Assembly (NCBI RefSeq): GCF_900109465.1
Contig: NZ_FOAZ01000009.1
Span: 248,001 to 312,000 of the forward strand
Length of the DNA: 64,000 bases
Source: Streptacidiphilus jiangxiensis
GTDB lineage: Bacteria; Actinomycetota; Actinomycetes; Streptomycetales; Streptomycetaceae
Direction: 5' to 3'
Positions within the stretch are counted from its first letter, which is position 1, and each line of letters opens with the position of its first letter. The notes beneath the pieces were generated by a model that was not told where the DNA came from, did not search any database, and saw nothing but the letters and a program-made list of their open reading frames with translations. The translations under genes and the position numbers were made by a program. Positions 23,439 to 31,929 of this stretch are shown in pieces.

Positions 23439-24950
23439 GTGAGCCTGTCAGGTACTGCGCGCGTGCGCGTGTTCACGAGTGCGGCAGTGGTCGTCGCACT
23501 GGTCGCGGCCGGCGGCGCTCTCGGCGCGGGTGCGGCCTCAGCCGCCCCGGCCGCGACGGCCGGCTCGGCGGCGTCGGGAACGTCCACGTCGGCTGCCCCG
23601 GTCTCGCCGACGGTGCACCGTTCGGACTTCCTGGGCAACGGATACAACGACCTCGCCCTCGGCGCGCCCGGTGGCACGGTCTCCGGCAAGGCCGGGGCGG
23701 GCTACGTCGTGGTGACCTTCGGATCCAGGAGTGGACTGCAGCCCGCGCGACGCGTCGTGCTGACGCAGGGCCACGGAGGGATCCCCGGCACGCCGACCGC
23801 GAACGCCGGCTTCGGGTCCGCGCTGGCCGTGGGCGACTTCAACGGTGACGGCTACACCGACCTCGCCATCGGTGCGCCCGGCGACGCGGGCGGCAAGGGA
23901 TCGGTGACCATCGTCTTCGGTTCGGCGCACGGGTTCACCCATGCCACGCGCGTCGTCGGCACCGCGCGCCTGGGCACGGCGCTCGCCGCCGGGGACGTCG
24001 CCCGGACCGGGCGGGCGCAGTTGCTGGCCACCCAGACGCCCAGCAACTTCGGCGAGCTGGACCGCTTCTCCGTCCCCCGCCACGGCTACACCGTGCACAA
24101 GGAGGCGGACCAGGGCATCTACGGCTCGACCGCCATCGCCGTCGGCGACATGAACGGTGACGGCTACGCGGACGTGGTCGCCAGCTTCGCCGAGGTGGGC
24201 GGCAGCATGGCGCTCGCCTACTACCCGGGCAGTGCGCACGGCGTGGTCGCCTCCAAGGTGCAGGTGCGGATGTACGAGGGCGGCGCCGACATGGCGATGG
24301 CCGACCTCAACCACGACGGCCGCGCCGACCTGGTCGTCGGCAAGCCCCTGCCTCCGTTCGGCGGCTGCGCCCAGGACAGCACCGGTGGCAGCGTCTCGGT
24401 CTGGTACGGGAAACGATCCGTGGGCCTGGGTGCCGCGCCGTCGCAGACGATCACCGAGCGCACGGCGGGCATGCCGGGCGGCGCGTGGGCGCAGTGCGAC
24501 GAGTTCGGCTCCTCCGTCGCCCTCGGTGACGTCAACGGTGACGGTTGGCTGGACCTGGCGGTGGGCGCGCAGCAGAAGACCGTGAACGGCCACACGCGGG
24601 CCGGCGCGGTGACGATCCTGCGGGGCGGCCCCAAGGGCTTCACCACCAAGGGCGCGCAGTTCCTGACCCTGAGCACCGCCGGGCTGCACGCCCGGGCCGG
24701 CGACAACTCCCAGTTCGGCTGGATGGTCGACCTCGCTGACTTCAACCACGACGGCCACGCCGACCTGGCCGCGACCGCGATCGGTCAGGGCGAGACCTCC
24801 CCGGGCTGGCCGTTCTACGGTGACGGCTCGCTCTCCCTGGTGACCGGCACCGTCGGCGGCCTCGCCCCCTCCCGAGCCGCCTACCTCACCCCGGCCTCCT
24901 TCGGCGCCCCGGCCCACGCCGCTCTCTTCGGCTGGGTCCTGGCCCGCTGA
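23439..24950 (+). CDS. Secreted FG-GAP repeat (integrin-like) protein
   Basis: A 503-residue exported protein. The GTG start follows GGGGGAGGAATCA and opens a signal peptide (VRVFTSAAVVVALVAAGGAL ... ASA). Six or more FG-GAP/VCBS-like repeats with calcium-binding DxNxDGxxD loops follow: GDFNGDGYTDLAIGAP, GDMNGDGYADVV, ADLNHDGRADLVVG, GDVNGDGWLDLAVGA, ADFNHDGHADLAAT. These form an extracellular beta-propeller. Streptomycetes have many such proteins, usually of unknown binding role. An 11-base tandem repeat follows the stop. Confidence 0.88.
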   Translation: MSLSGTARVRVFTSAAVVVALVAAGGALGAGAASAAPAATAGSAASGTSTSAAPVSPTVHRSDFLGNGYNDLALGAPGGTVSGKAGAGYVVVTFGSRSGLQPARRVVLTQGHGGIPGTPTANAGFGSALAVGDFNGDGYTDLAIGAPGDAGGKGSVTIVFGSAHGFTHATRVVGTARLGTALAAGDVARTGRAQLLATQTPSNFGELDRFSVPRHGYTVHKEADQGIYGSTAIAVGDMNGDGYADVVASFAEVGGSMALAYYPGSAHGVVASKVQVRMYEGGADMAMADLNHDGRADLVVGKPLPPFGGCAQDSTGGSVSVWYGKRSVGLGAAPSQTITERTAGMPGGAWAQCDEFGSSVALGDVNGDGWLDLAVGAQQKTVNGHTRAGAVTILRGGPKGFTTKGAQFLTLSTAGLHARAGDNSQFGWMVDLADFNHDGHADLAATAIGQGETSPGWPFYGDGSLSLVTGTVGGLAPSRAAYLTPASFGAPAHAALFGWVLAR

Positions 24951-24960
24951 ACCACCGTCC

Positions 24961-25004
24961 GACCTCGGTTCTACTTCGGTTCGACCTCGGTTCGACCTCG
25001 GTTC
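24961..25004. repeat. Four 11-base tandem repeats
   Basis: GACCTCGGTTC, TACTTCGGTTC, GACCTCGGTTC, GACCTCGGTTC lie head to tail between convergent FG-GAP and SDR genes. Confidence 0.85.
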
Positions 25005-25046
25005 GGCCGCCTTCGCCCGCCCCGTCCGCCCGGGCGGGGCGGAACC

Positions 25047-25799
25047 TCAGGGTTGCAGGCCGCCGTCGACGGCGAGGACGTGGCCGGTGATGTAGGCGGC
25101 CTCGTCTCCGGCCAGGAAGAGCGCGGCCGCCGCGACGTCCTCGGGGAGGCCGAGGCGACCCAAGGGGGCGCGCGCTGCGATGTCGTCCAGCGCCTCGCGC
25201 GGGAAGGGGGCCGTCATGTCGGTTTCGATGACGCCCGGAGCGATGGCGTTGACGCGGATGCCCTGGGGGCCCAACTCCTGTGCGGCGCTGAGGGTCAGCG
25301 TCGCGATCGCGCCCTTGGTGGCGGCGTAGGCCGCCATGAACGCCACACCGGTCGAGGCCGCCAGTGAGGTCAGCAGCACGATGGAGCCTCCTCCGCGCGG
25401 AGCCATGATCCGTGCGGCGCCCTGCAGCACCGCAAAGGTGCCGAGCAGGTTGACCTCCACCACGGTGCGGGCGTCCGCAGTGGTGATCTCCTGAAGCGGC
25501 CCGCCGCGGCCCATCGTTCCGGCGTTGGCGATCACGATGTCCAACGCCGGGTGCTCCACGGCCAGGGTGGTCATGAACGCCTCGACCTGCGCCGGGTCGC
25601 CCTGGTCGAGCGCGAGCCCGGTCACCGTGCCGCCCGACTCGACGGCCACGTCCGCCGCCGCGTTCTTCGCCTCCTGCGCGTCGCGGCCGGTCAGCACGAC
25701 CGTGGCCCCGGAGGCGGCCAGCCGCCGCGCCACCGCGCGGCCGATGCCGCGCGTGCCTCCCGTGACCAGTGCCGTCCGCCCGTCGAGTTCTCGCAGCAT
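25047..25799 (-). CDS. Short-chain dehydrogenase/reductase
   Basis: A 250-residue classical SDR. It has the cofactor motif TGGTRGIG (residues ~14-21), NAG at the end of strand 4 (VIANAGTMG), catalytic Ser in LLTSLAAS, and YAATK (Tyr-x-x-x-Lys). The C-terminal stretch DEAAYITGHVLAVDGG is typical of 3-oxoacyl-reductase-like members. VVLTGRD after strand 2 suggests NADP(H). Substrate unknown. It precedes nothing on its strand and lies downstream of the aldo/keto reductase by ~180 bases, so an oxidoreductase pair is possible. Confidence 0.88.
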   Translation of the reverse strand: MLRELDGRTALVTGGTRGIGRAVARRLAASGATVVLTGRDAQEAKNAAADVAVESGGTVTGLALDQGDPAQVEAFMTTLAVEHPALDIVIANAGTMGRGGPLQEITTADARTVVEVNLLGTFAVLQGAARIMAPRGGGSIVLLTSLAASTGVAFMAAYAATKGAIATLTLSAAQELGPQGIRVNAIAPGVIETDMTAPFPREALDDIAARAPLGRLGLPEDVAAAALFLAGDEAAYITGHVLAVDGGLQP

Positions 25800-25980
25800 C
25801 CCCGCCCCCTGCCGTGGTTCGGCGCGGCACTCTGCCGCAGCATCACACAGAAGCACGAACAGGCTTGTCGTGTCCTGGAGATGACGGTTGCTCAGACGGC
25901 TTGTCGAGGCATTCGGAGGGCCGGGCGTGCGCGGTTCGGGCGCTGGGGTCAGGCTGCCCTGTCCGGCGCCGGCGGGCGGG

Positions 25981-26820
25981 TCAGTTGAAGGTGTCGGGGT
26001 GGGGGCCGGTCCGCAGCTCGCGGTCGAGGGCCTCGATCGCGGCCATCTCCGTGTCGTCCAACAGGAAGTCGAAGACGTCGAGGTTCTGGCGGATCCGCGC
26101 CGGGGTGACCGACTTGGGGATGACGACGTTGCCGAGCTGGAGGTGCCAGCGCAGCACGACCTGCGCCGGTGTCCGGTCCCGGTGGGCGGCGATCGCCATG
26201 ATCGCGGGGTCGTCCAGCACCGCGCCCTGGGCCAGCGGGCTCCAGGCCTCGGTGACGATGCCGTGCTCGGCGTGGAAGGTGCGCAGCTCGGCCTGCTGCA
26301 GCCCGGGGTGCAGTTCGATCTGGTTGACCAGGGGGACGAGGGCGCTGTGGTCGAGCAGTCGACGCAGGTGGGCGGTCTGGAAGTTGGACACGCCGGCGGC
26401 GCGGACGCGGCCCTCCTCGACGAGTCGCTCGATCGCGCGCCAGGAGTCGAGGTAGAGGTCGCGGGCCGGGGTGGGCCAGTGGATGAGGTAGAGGTCGACG
26501 TGGTCGAGGCCGAGCCTGGCCAGGCCTGCGTCGAAGGCGCGCAGGGTCGCGTCGTAGCCCTGGTCCGGGTTCCACAGCTTGGTCGTGACGAAGAGGTCCT
26601 GGCGCGGCAGTCCGGAGGAGGCCAGCGCGCGGCCGACGCCGCGCTCGTTGCCGTAGACGGCGGCGGTGTCGATGCTGCGGTAGCCGGCGTCCAGGGCGGC
26701 GGTGACGGCCGTGGTGGTCTCGTCGTCGGGGACCTGGAAGACACCGAAGCCGAGCTGGGGGATCTCGACGCCGTTGTTGAGCGTCACGGTCGGGACGGTC
26801 GGGATGGCGGGGACGGTCAT
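25981..26820 (-). CDS. Aldo/keto reductase (2,5-diketo-D-gluconate reductase type)
   Basis: A 279-residue cytoplasmic TIM-barrel NADPH-dependent reductase. The catalytic tetrad is visible: Asp51 and Tyr56 (SIDTAAVYGNE), Lys81 (FVTTKLWN), His114 (YLIHWPTP). The NADPH-binding end GNVVIPKSVTPARIRQN is present. It is of the DkgA/DkgB size and type; physiological substrate uncertain. The upstream 105 bases contain 7-base GTGCGGT repeats (26842-26862). It is on the same strand as the MFS gene upstream, which may drive it. Confidence 0.9.
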   Translation of the reverse strand: MTVPAIPTVPTVTLNNGVEIPQLGFGVFQVPDDETTTAVTAALDAGYRSIDTAAVYGNERGVGRALASSGLPRQDLFVTTKLWNPDQGYDATLRAFDAGLARLGLDHVDLYLIHWPTPARDLYLDSWRAIERLVEEGRVRAAGVSNFQTAHLRRLLDHSALVPLVNQIELHPGLQQAELRTFHAEHGIVTEAWSPLAQGAVLDDPAIMAIAAHRDRTPAQVVLRWHLQLGNVVIPKSVTPARIRQNLDVFDFLLDDTEMAAIEALDRELRTGPHPDTFN

Positions 26821-26841
26821 GGTGCGGTGGGTCCGTTCGGT

Positions 26842-26862
26842 GTGCGGTGTGCGGTGTGCGGT
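26842..26862. repeat. Three 7-base tandem repeats
   Basis: GTGCGGT is repeated three times head to tail between the MFS and aldo/keto reductase genes. Confidence 0.7.
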
Positions 26863-26926
26863 GAGCGGGTGCGGATGCCGGTGCGAGCCGCGTGGGTATG
26901 GGCGTGGGTGTCCCTGACCGTGTCGG

Positions 26927-28156
26927 TCAGGCGGCCGGCACGGAGCACGGGGGCGTCGGCGTGGTTGCCGGGAGTGGCCCGGTCGTCGTGGTCGGTGCCG
27001 GTGTCCGGGTCCGGGAGCGACGCTCCAGCGCGGCGGACCACACGGCGAGGACGAGGGCGGACGCCGCGAGGAGAGCGCCGACCCAGTTGGGTGCGGTGTA
27101 GCCGAAGCCGGCCGTGATGACGAGGCCGCCGAGCCAGGCGGAGAGCGCGTTGCCCAGGTTGAAGGCGCCGATGTTGACCGCGGAGGCCAGCGTGGGCGCG
27201 CCGTGGGCCTGGTCGAGCACGCGCTTCTGCAACGGCGGGACGGTGGCGAAGCCGAGCGCGCCGATCAGCACGATCGTGACGGCGGCGAGGAACTTGTTGT
27301 GGGCGGTGACGGTGAACAGGGCCAGCACGACCGCCAGTCCGCCGAGGGTGGTGAAGAGCATCGGCATCAGGCGGCGGTCGGCGTAGCGGCCGCCGAGCAG
27401 GTTGCCGAGGAACATGCCGATCCCGAACAGGACCAGCAGCCAGGTGACGGCGCCTTCGGAGTAGCCCGCGACCTGGGTCATCATCGGCGCGATGTAGGTG
27501 ATCGCGGCGAACACCCCGCCGAAGCCGAGCACCGTCATCGCCATGGCCAGCACGACCTGGGTGTTGCGGAAGGCTGCGAGCTCGCGCCGCAGGTGGGCGC
27601 CCTCGGCGCGGGGCAGGACGGGGACGAGCCTGGCGATGCCGACCAGGCCGACGACGCCGAGTGCGGCGACGGCGGCGAAGGTGACGCGCCAGCCGACGGC
27701 CTGGCCGATGAACGTGCCCAGCGGGACGCCGACGATGTTGGCGACGGTGAGGCCGGTGAACATGGTGGCGATGGCGCCGGCCTTCTTGTTCGGCGCGACC
27801 AGGTCGGCCGCGACGACGGCGCCGATGCCGAAGAAGGCGCCGTGCGCGAGAGAGGCGACGATGCGGCCGACCAACAGGATCCCGAAGCTCGGCGCCAGGG
27901 CGGAGAGCAGGTTGCCGACGGTGAACAGGCCCATGAGCACCATGAGCATCGTTCTGCGGTTGATCTTGGTGCCGAGGGTGGTCATCAGCGGCGCGCCGAT
28001 GACGACGCCGAGTGCGTAGCCGGTGACCAGGAGGCCCGCGGTGGGGATGGTGGTGCCGAAGTCACCGGCGATCCCGGGCAGCAGGCCCATGATCACGAAC
28101 TCGGTGGTGCCGATCCCGAAGGCCCCGATGGCGAGGGCGAGGAGCGCGAGTGGCAT
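26927..28156 (-). CDS. MFS transporter, DHA1 family (AraJ/PbuE-like efflux)
   Basis: A 409-residue exporter with 12 membrane helices. The start MPLALLALAIGAFGIGTTEF is typical of the AraJ/YdhP-like sugar or drug efflux group, and GRIVASLAHGAFFGIGAVVA matches its family motif. The ATG at 28156 has GGGAGG upstream. The C-terminal tail is Thr/Pro-rich. Divergent marR lies 225 bases away with paired TTGCAC/GTGCAA boxes between, a standard exporter-repressor arrangement. Confidence 0.87.
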   Translation of the reverse strand: MPLALLALAIGAFGIGTTEFVIMGLLPGIAGDFGTTIPTAGLLVTGYALGVVIGAPLMTTLGTKINRRTMLMVLMGLFTVGNLLSALAPSFGILLVGRIVASLAHGAFFGIGAVVAADLVAPNKKAGAIATMFTGLTVANIVGVPLGTFIGQAVGWRVTFAAVAALGVVGLVGIARLVPVLPRAEGAHLRRELAAFRNTQVVLAMAMTVLGFGGVFAAITYIAPMMTQVAGYSEGAVTWLLVLFGIGMFLGNLLGGRYADRRLMPMLFTTLGGLAVVLALFTVTAHNKFLAAVTIVLIGALGFATVPPLQKRVLDQAHGAPTLASAVNIGAFNLGNALSAWLGGLVITAGFGYTAPNWVGALLAASALVLAVWSAALERRSRTRTPAPTTTTGPLPATTPTPPCSVPAA

Positions 28157-28207
28157 GGCGCCTCCCTTCGTGCGATTGCTTGTGCGTCTTACGTGCTTCG
28201 ACAATAG

Positions 28208-28240
28208 TTGCACACGCGCTATAAGTGCAAGTGCGTGCAA
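28208..28240. promoter_or_regulatory. Likely MarR operator
   Basis: TTGCAC (28208-28213) is followed by two GTGCAA copies (28225-28230 and 28235-28240) in an AT-richer stretch upstream of the MFS gene. The dyad overlaps the region where its promoter should be. Confidence 0.55.
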
Positions 28241-28380
28241 TCACTCATGGCCTTGGAAGGTGGTGCGAGGGCTCCGCTCGGCGGGTGGGGATTGCTTGTC
28301 GGGGCCTGCTATCGGCATGAGCAGGTATTTTTGGCCAGGACGTATCCTGGAGGCAGCCGCCTCGGAAGGAGACCGGATCC

Positions 28381-28854
28381 ATGACCGCCACGGACCCCGC
28401 GCTGACCGCCCTCGCCAACGGATGGGCCGCGCTCTACGTCCTGTACGGCCGGATCGAGGCTCACGTCGAGCGCTCACTGCAGTCCGAGCACGACCTGAGC
28501 GTGCGCGAGTACTCGCTGCTCGACGTGCTCGGCCGGCAGCACGACGGCGAGGGCGGGCACCTCCAGATGAAGCAGGTGGCCGACGCGGTCGTCCTCAGTC
28601 AGAGCGCCACGACCCGCCTGGTCACCCGCCTGGAGGACCGGGGCCTGCTCGCGCGTTACCTGTGCCCGACCGACCGCCGTGGCATCTACACCGACGTCAC
28701 CGAGGACGGCCTCCAGTTGCTGGCGCAGGCTCGCCCGACGAACGACCGCGCGCTGAGCGAGGCGCTGGACGAGGCGGCGGCCAACCCCGAGCTGGCCCCC
28801 CTGGTCGCGGCGGTGAGGGCGATCAACCCGCCGGCGGCACTCGTCCGGCCCTGA
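28381..28854 (+). CDS. MarR family regulator
   Basis: A 157-residue winged-helix protein. The recognition region reads QMKQVADAVVLSQSATTRLV TRLEDRGLLAR, followed by a wing with CPTDRRGIYTDVTEDG, the conserved Asp-Arg-Arg of MarR proteins. GAAGGAGACCGG precedes the ATG. Divergent from the MFS exporter, it most likely represses it until a ligand binds. Confidence 0.87.
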   Translation: MTATDPALTALANGWAALYVLYGRIEAHVERSLQSEHDLSVREYSLLDVLGRQHDGEGGHLQMKQVADAVVLSQSATTRLVTRLEDRGLLARYLCPTDRRGIYTDVTEDGLQLLAQARPTNDRALSEALDEAAANPELAPLVAAVRAINPPAALVRP

Positions 28855-28912
28855 GCGGACCCAGGGCATGAAGGCCGGAGGCTGAAGGCGTGAGCCGGAA
28901 GCCTGGTGCGTG

Positions 28913-28956
28913 AATGCCGGAGGCCGCCCCGCAGCAGCGGGGCGGCCTCCGGCATT
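28913..28956. terminator. Perfect 20-bp bidirectional terminator
   Basis: The arm 28913-28932 (AATGCCGGAGG...) is an exact complement of 28937-28956 around the loop AGCA. It lies between convergent marR and the AtpF-like gene and can serve both. Confidence 0.85.
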
Positions 28957-28977
28957 GCAGCAGGTTCGGCGTGGCGC

Positions 28978-29478
28978 TCAGTCGGTCGCCGTCCTGAGGG
29001 CGTCCAGGTAGCGCTGGATCGCCGGGCTGTCGTAGCCGGCGTCGTCGAGCGGCTCGCCGACCATGCGCGAGGCCAGCTCCGTCGAGAGCCGGGCGATGTC
29101 GACCCGCAGGGCCGCCTCCACGAGCTCGCGATCGGCGTCGAGTTCGGCCTGCGCGGTGGCGAGCAGGCGGTCGCGCTGCTGCTCCGCCTCGCGGCGTGCC
29201 TCGGCGACCAGGACGGCGCCCTCCTCCCGCGCCTCCTGCACGATGCGCGCCGCCTCGTGGCGGGCCTCGGCCAGCTGCAGGCGGTACTCCTCCAGTGCTG
29301 CCGCCGCCTCCTTGCGCGTGGCCTCCGCGCGGACCAGTCCGCCGTCGATCGCTTCGGTCCGTTCGGCGATGATCCGCCGGGCCCGGGGCAGCAGCACCCT
29401 TCCGAGCATCCCGAAGATGGTCAGGAAGCACACGAGCCCGACGACGAGCTCCGCCTTGCTTGGATTCAGCGGTCCCAT
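28978..29478 (-). CDS. Orphan ATP synthase subunit b-like protein
   Basis: A 166-residue protein with the layout of F-type ATP synthase subunit b: one N-terminal membrane helix (AELVVGLVCFLTIFGMLGRVLLPR), then a long charged coiled coil (IIAERTEAIDGGLVRAEATR ... EARREAEQQRDRLLATAQAE) and a delta-like tail (MVGEPLDDAGYDSPAIQRYL). Actinobacterial b subunits have the same conserved start. No other atp gene is nearby, so this is a second, isolated copy: a paralogue, specialised stator or membrane-anchored coiled coil. Confidence 0.8.
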   Translation of the reverse strand: MGPLNPSKAELVVGLVCFLTIFGMLGRVLLPRARRIIAERTEAIDGGLVRAEATRKEAAAALEEYRLQLAEARHEAARIVQEAREEGAVLVAEARREAEQQRDRLLATAQAELDADRELVEAALRVDIARLSTELASRMVGEPLDDAGYDSPAIQRYLDALRTATD

Positions 29479-29622
29479 GCGATCAACCTATCTTGGGCTC
29501 AAGCGAGTTGACAATCACACGCGCACGAACGGCCGAGCTCCGGGCCTTGGCCTGTCCGGCGTCCGGTCCCGAACGGCGCAACGGGGCGTGCGAACCGCGT
29601 GGCGATGGCTTTTGTTGGGTGA

Positions 29623-30483
29623 GTGATACGTCCCCGGCCCCGAGCATGGCTCCTTGGGCTCCTCCCGCTCCTGCTGGTCTCCTCGGTGACACCCCAACAG
29701 GCCGCGGCCTCGCAGGTGGTGCCGCCACAGACCACCCTGGTCTTCAGTGACCTGTTCAAGAAGGCGGACTGGGGTCGGCCCGGCGCCGTCTGGTGCCCCT
29801 ACACGTCCGCCTATCCGGACGGCCGGACCAACCCCGGTGACTGGAAACTGGATCGCACGACGGCCGGGGCGATGACCGTCGTCAAAGGCGGCGGGGTGCT
29901 CTTCCGCGCCCACCCGCTGACCAGCTCGCCGTTCGGGCTCTGGGCCACGGGTCTGCTCACGACGGAGCCCTGGGACGGCGGCCCCTGCGGAGGCGACGGG
30001 TTCATGGTCCAGCCCGACGACTTCCTGCTGGTCCACCTGCGCCTGCCCGGCAAGAGCGATGCAGGCGGGCACGCGGCCTGGCCCGGCGTGTGGACCTGGA
30101 AGGACGGGGACAACGAGATCGACGTCCTGGAGTGGCACAGCGAGTCGCCCGGCGCGGCGGAGTTCGTCAACCATGTGGACGGCGACGTCGGTGGACTCGT
30201 CCGGAGCAGTCTCCTCGGCTTCGGCAAGTGGGTCTACGTCGGCGCCCGCCTCGGCAGGGACAGCGTCACCTGGTATCTCGGCGACACCGTCCGGGACCTG
30301 AAGGCCGTCTTCAGCGACCACAAGGGCGTCCCGGCCGACTGGAAGGCGTACCTGATCCTCAATCTCAGCGTCTCCGGGCAGCCGAGCCGGGAGCCGAGGG
30401 CCCTGACGCCCATCACGAGCGAGATCTCCGGGGTGCAGGTCTACCGCCCGGTCGCGAAGCCCATGGGACGGACGGCCCCGTGA
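29623..30483 (+). CDS. Secreted GH16-like concanavalin-fold protein
   Basis: A 286-residue exported protein with a signal peptide (PRAWLLGLLPLLLVSSVTP ... AAAS). NEIDVLEWHSE carries the GH16-type catalytic signature Glu165-Ile-Asp167-Val-Leu-Glu170, in a beta-jelly-roll context (PGVWTWKDGDNEIDVLE; KAVFSDHKGVPADWKAYLIL). It probably hydrolyses a beta-glucan or related polysaccharide, though the spacing around the motif is divergent and lectin-like non-catalytic members exist. The GTG at 29623 lacks a clear ribosome-binding site. Confidence 0.7.
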   Translation: MIRPRPRAWLLGLLPLLLVSSVTPQQAAASQVVPPQTTLVFSDLFKKADWGRPGAVWCPYTSAYPDGRTNPGDWKLDRTTAGAMTVVKGGGVLFRAHPLTSSPFGLWATGLLTTEPWDGGPCGGDGFMVQPDDFLLVHLRLPGKSDAGGHAAWPGVWTWKDGDNEIDVLEWHSESPGAAEFVNHVDGDVGGLVRSSLLGFGKWVYVGARLGRDSVTWYLGDTVRDLKAVFSDHKGVPADWKAYLILNLSVSGQPSREPRALTPITSEISGVQVYRPVAKPMGRTAP

Positions 30484-30551
30484 CCCGGGGTCGTCCGCCG
30501 CTTCTGCCGCTGTCACCGCTTTCGCCGATCGAACGTCCGAAGGAGAAGTTC

Positions 30552-31127
30552 ATGCGACGAGGCCTCACCATTGTTGCCTCCGCTCTGGTGGTTGCGTCCT
30601 CACCTGCGCTCGGCGCCGCAGCTCCCGTGCATGCGGCAGGAGTTCAGCTCCTCTCCTGCGCCGTCAGTTCCGAGCTGAACTTCACCCCGGGCGTCCAGAT
30701 GGTGTCCGGTCCGCAGAGCGTCCTCGGGGCTCTGCAGGGGGAGCGGAGTACGGGGCCCGCCTGTGCAACGTCCGCCGACGGCATCACCGGAGCGGAGGCC
30801 ACCTTGGCCGGAACGGGCTCGGCGGCCTGCCTGCCGGATCCGGTGCTGGCGACGGTGGACCTGGCCGGCACCATGGCGGTCACCTGGAAGAAGGCCGGTG
30901 GGGCGACCGTCGGCTCTTCCCAGATCACGTGGACGGCGACTCGGCTGAACCTCGGGAGCGTGGTGTTCACCGGCACCGTGTCCTCGGGACTGTTCAAAGG
31001 GGCGGCCGCGTCCGTTTCCGGCCTCTCGGCGGACGCGGTGACCAGTGTGAACGGTGGATGCATGGGGAGTTCGCCGCTCACGAGCGTCCGCACCACGGAG
31101 TCGTACCTGCGGCTCACGCAGAAGTGA
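30552..31127 (+). CDS. Secreted hypothetical protein
   Basis: A 191-residue exported protein with GAAGGAGAAG before the ATG and a clear signal peptide (LTIVASALVVASSPALGAAA PVHA). The mature part has four or more Cys and an alternating beta pattern (MAVTWKKAGGATVGSSQITW; VVFTGTVSSGLFKGAAASV), resembling small secreted beta-sandwich proteins of streptomycetes with unknown role. It lies 68 bases after the GH16-like gene on the same strand. Confidence 0.75.
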   Translation: MRRGLTIVASALVVASSPALGAAAPVHAAGVQLLSCAVSSELNFTPGVQMVSGPQSVLGALQGERSTGPACATSADGITGAEATLAGTGSAACLPDPVLATVDLAGTMAVTWKKAGGATVGSSQITWTATRLNLGSVVFTGTVSSGLFKGAAASVSGLSADAVTSVNGGCMGSSPLTSVRTTESYLRLTQK

Positions 31128-31239
31128 CCGGCGCGAGAAGCGGTCGACTCAGATGTGTCATATGTGAAATACTACTGCGCACCGAGGTGGGTCGATCGAT
31201 CGGAGACTGACGGTGGCGCGGCCATGGAGCAGTGTCCTG

Positions 31240-31598
31240 GGTGTCCGCGCCCTGAGCCTCCGGGGCCGCGAGAGCCGAAGGCCGCGCCGTCGGTGACGGC
31301 CCAGGAGACGGCGCCGCGGGGCGCGCTGAGCACGCGCGAGCCCGCCGAGCCGCGGACCGGCAGGCCGTTGGTGCGGTCGCCGCAGGCGCGGACGCCGAGC
31401 ACGAAGTGGCAGGGGCCGAGGTCGCCGTCCTCGTCCGGCAGCTCCAAGGTCGAGGCCTGCCCCGCTCGTTGGCACGTCCAACCCTTGACGTCGGTCGGCC
31501 GGGTGCCGGTCGGCCGACTGCCGGGCTGCGGCGAGCTCCCGCGGGCTGTGCTCGGCGCGCAGCCGGTCCAGGGAGTGACGGTTCTCAGCGGCGAACAT
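31240..31598 (-). pseudogene. Frameshifted gene remnant
   Basis: An ATG at 31598 opens a frame (MFAAENRHSLDRLRAEHSPR ...) that loses coding character after ~36 codons; the next frame then carries well-biased codons (STLELPDEDGDLGPCHFVLG, VRACGDRTNGLPVRGSAGSR, VLSAPRGAVSWAVTDG) to about 31240. A one-base shift near 31490 would join them. The family is not recognised; the two Cys suggest an exported or disulfide-bearing domain. Confidence 0.4.
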
Positions 31599-31824
31599 CG
31601 ACGGGCTCCGCAGGCGGGGCCGAGCCGGCGCGGGGGGACGAGTGCGAGGACCGCGTCCGGATTTCCGCCGCCGACGGAGAATGCTCGGGCGAGGTAAATC
31701 TTCCGGTCCCGACGACAATTCCCGCCCGGGGTTCGGGGAAGCGGGGAGCCTCCTGGGACGCACCCTTGAATCGGACCATTCCGGCACCTACCAGCCAGGT
31801 GGACAGGCCTGGTTGATGCGGGTG

Positions 31825-31855
31825 TTGACGCCGCCGCCTTTTCCGTGGCTAGATT
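31825..31855 (+). promoter_or_regulatory. Promoter-like boxes upstream of the DHA2 MFS gene
   Basis: TTGACG (31825-31830) and TAGATT (31850-31855) with 19-base spacing, ~75 bases before the ATG at 31930. The spacing is long for a housekeeping promoter. Confidence 0.35.
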
Positions 31856-31929
31856 TCGGGGCGGCCGGAACGCCCGCATTCGCCGGTGCCGGTTCATTCG
31901 TTCACCCACTCCCTCGAAATGGCAGTCAC

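Larger units (their letters stand above)
31128..31929. other. Intergenic region with a decayed gene
   Basis: Eight hundred bases with no intact gene. The left end has an unusually AT-rich patch (about 31151-31175). The middle contains minus-strand coding remnants (31240-31598); the right end a promoter-like pair for the MFS gene. Confidence 0.45.

Noticed and set aside
31158-31787. Intact minus-strand gene in the 31-32 kb gap
   Set aside because: Coding bias changes frame within the stretch; only a frameshifted remnant is supported.
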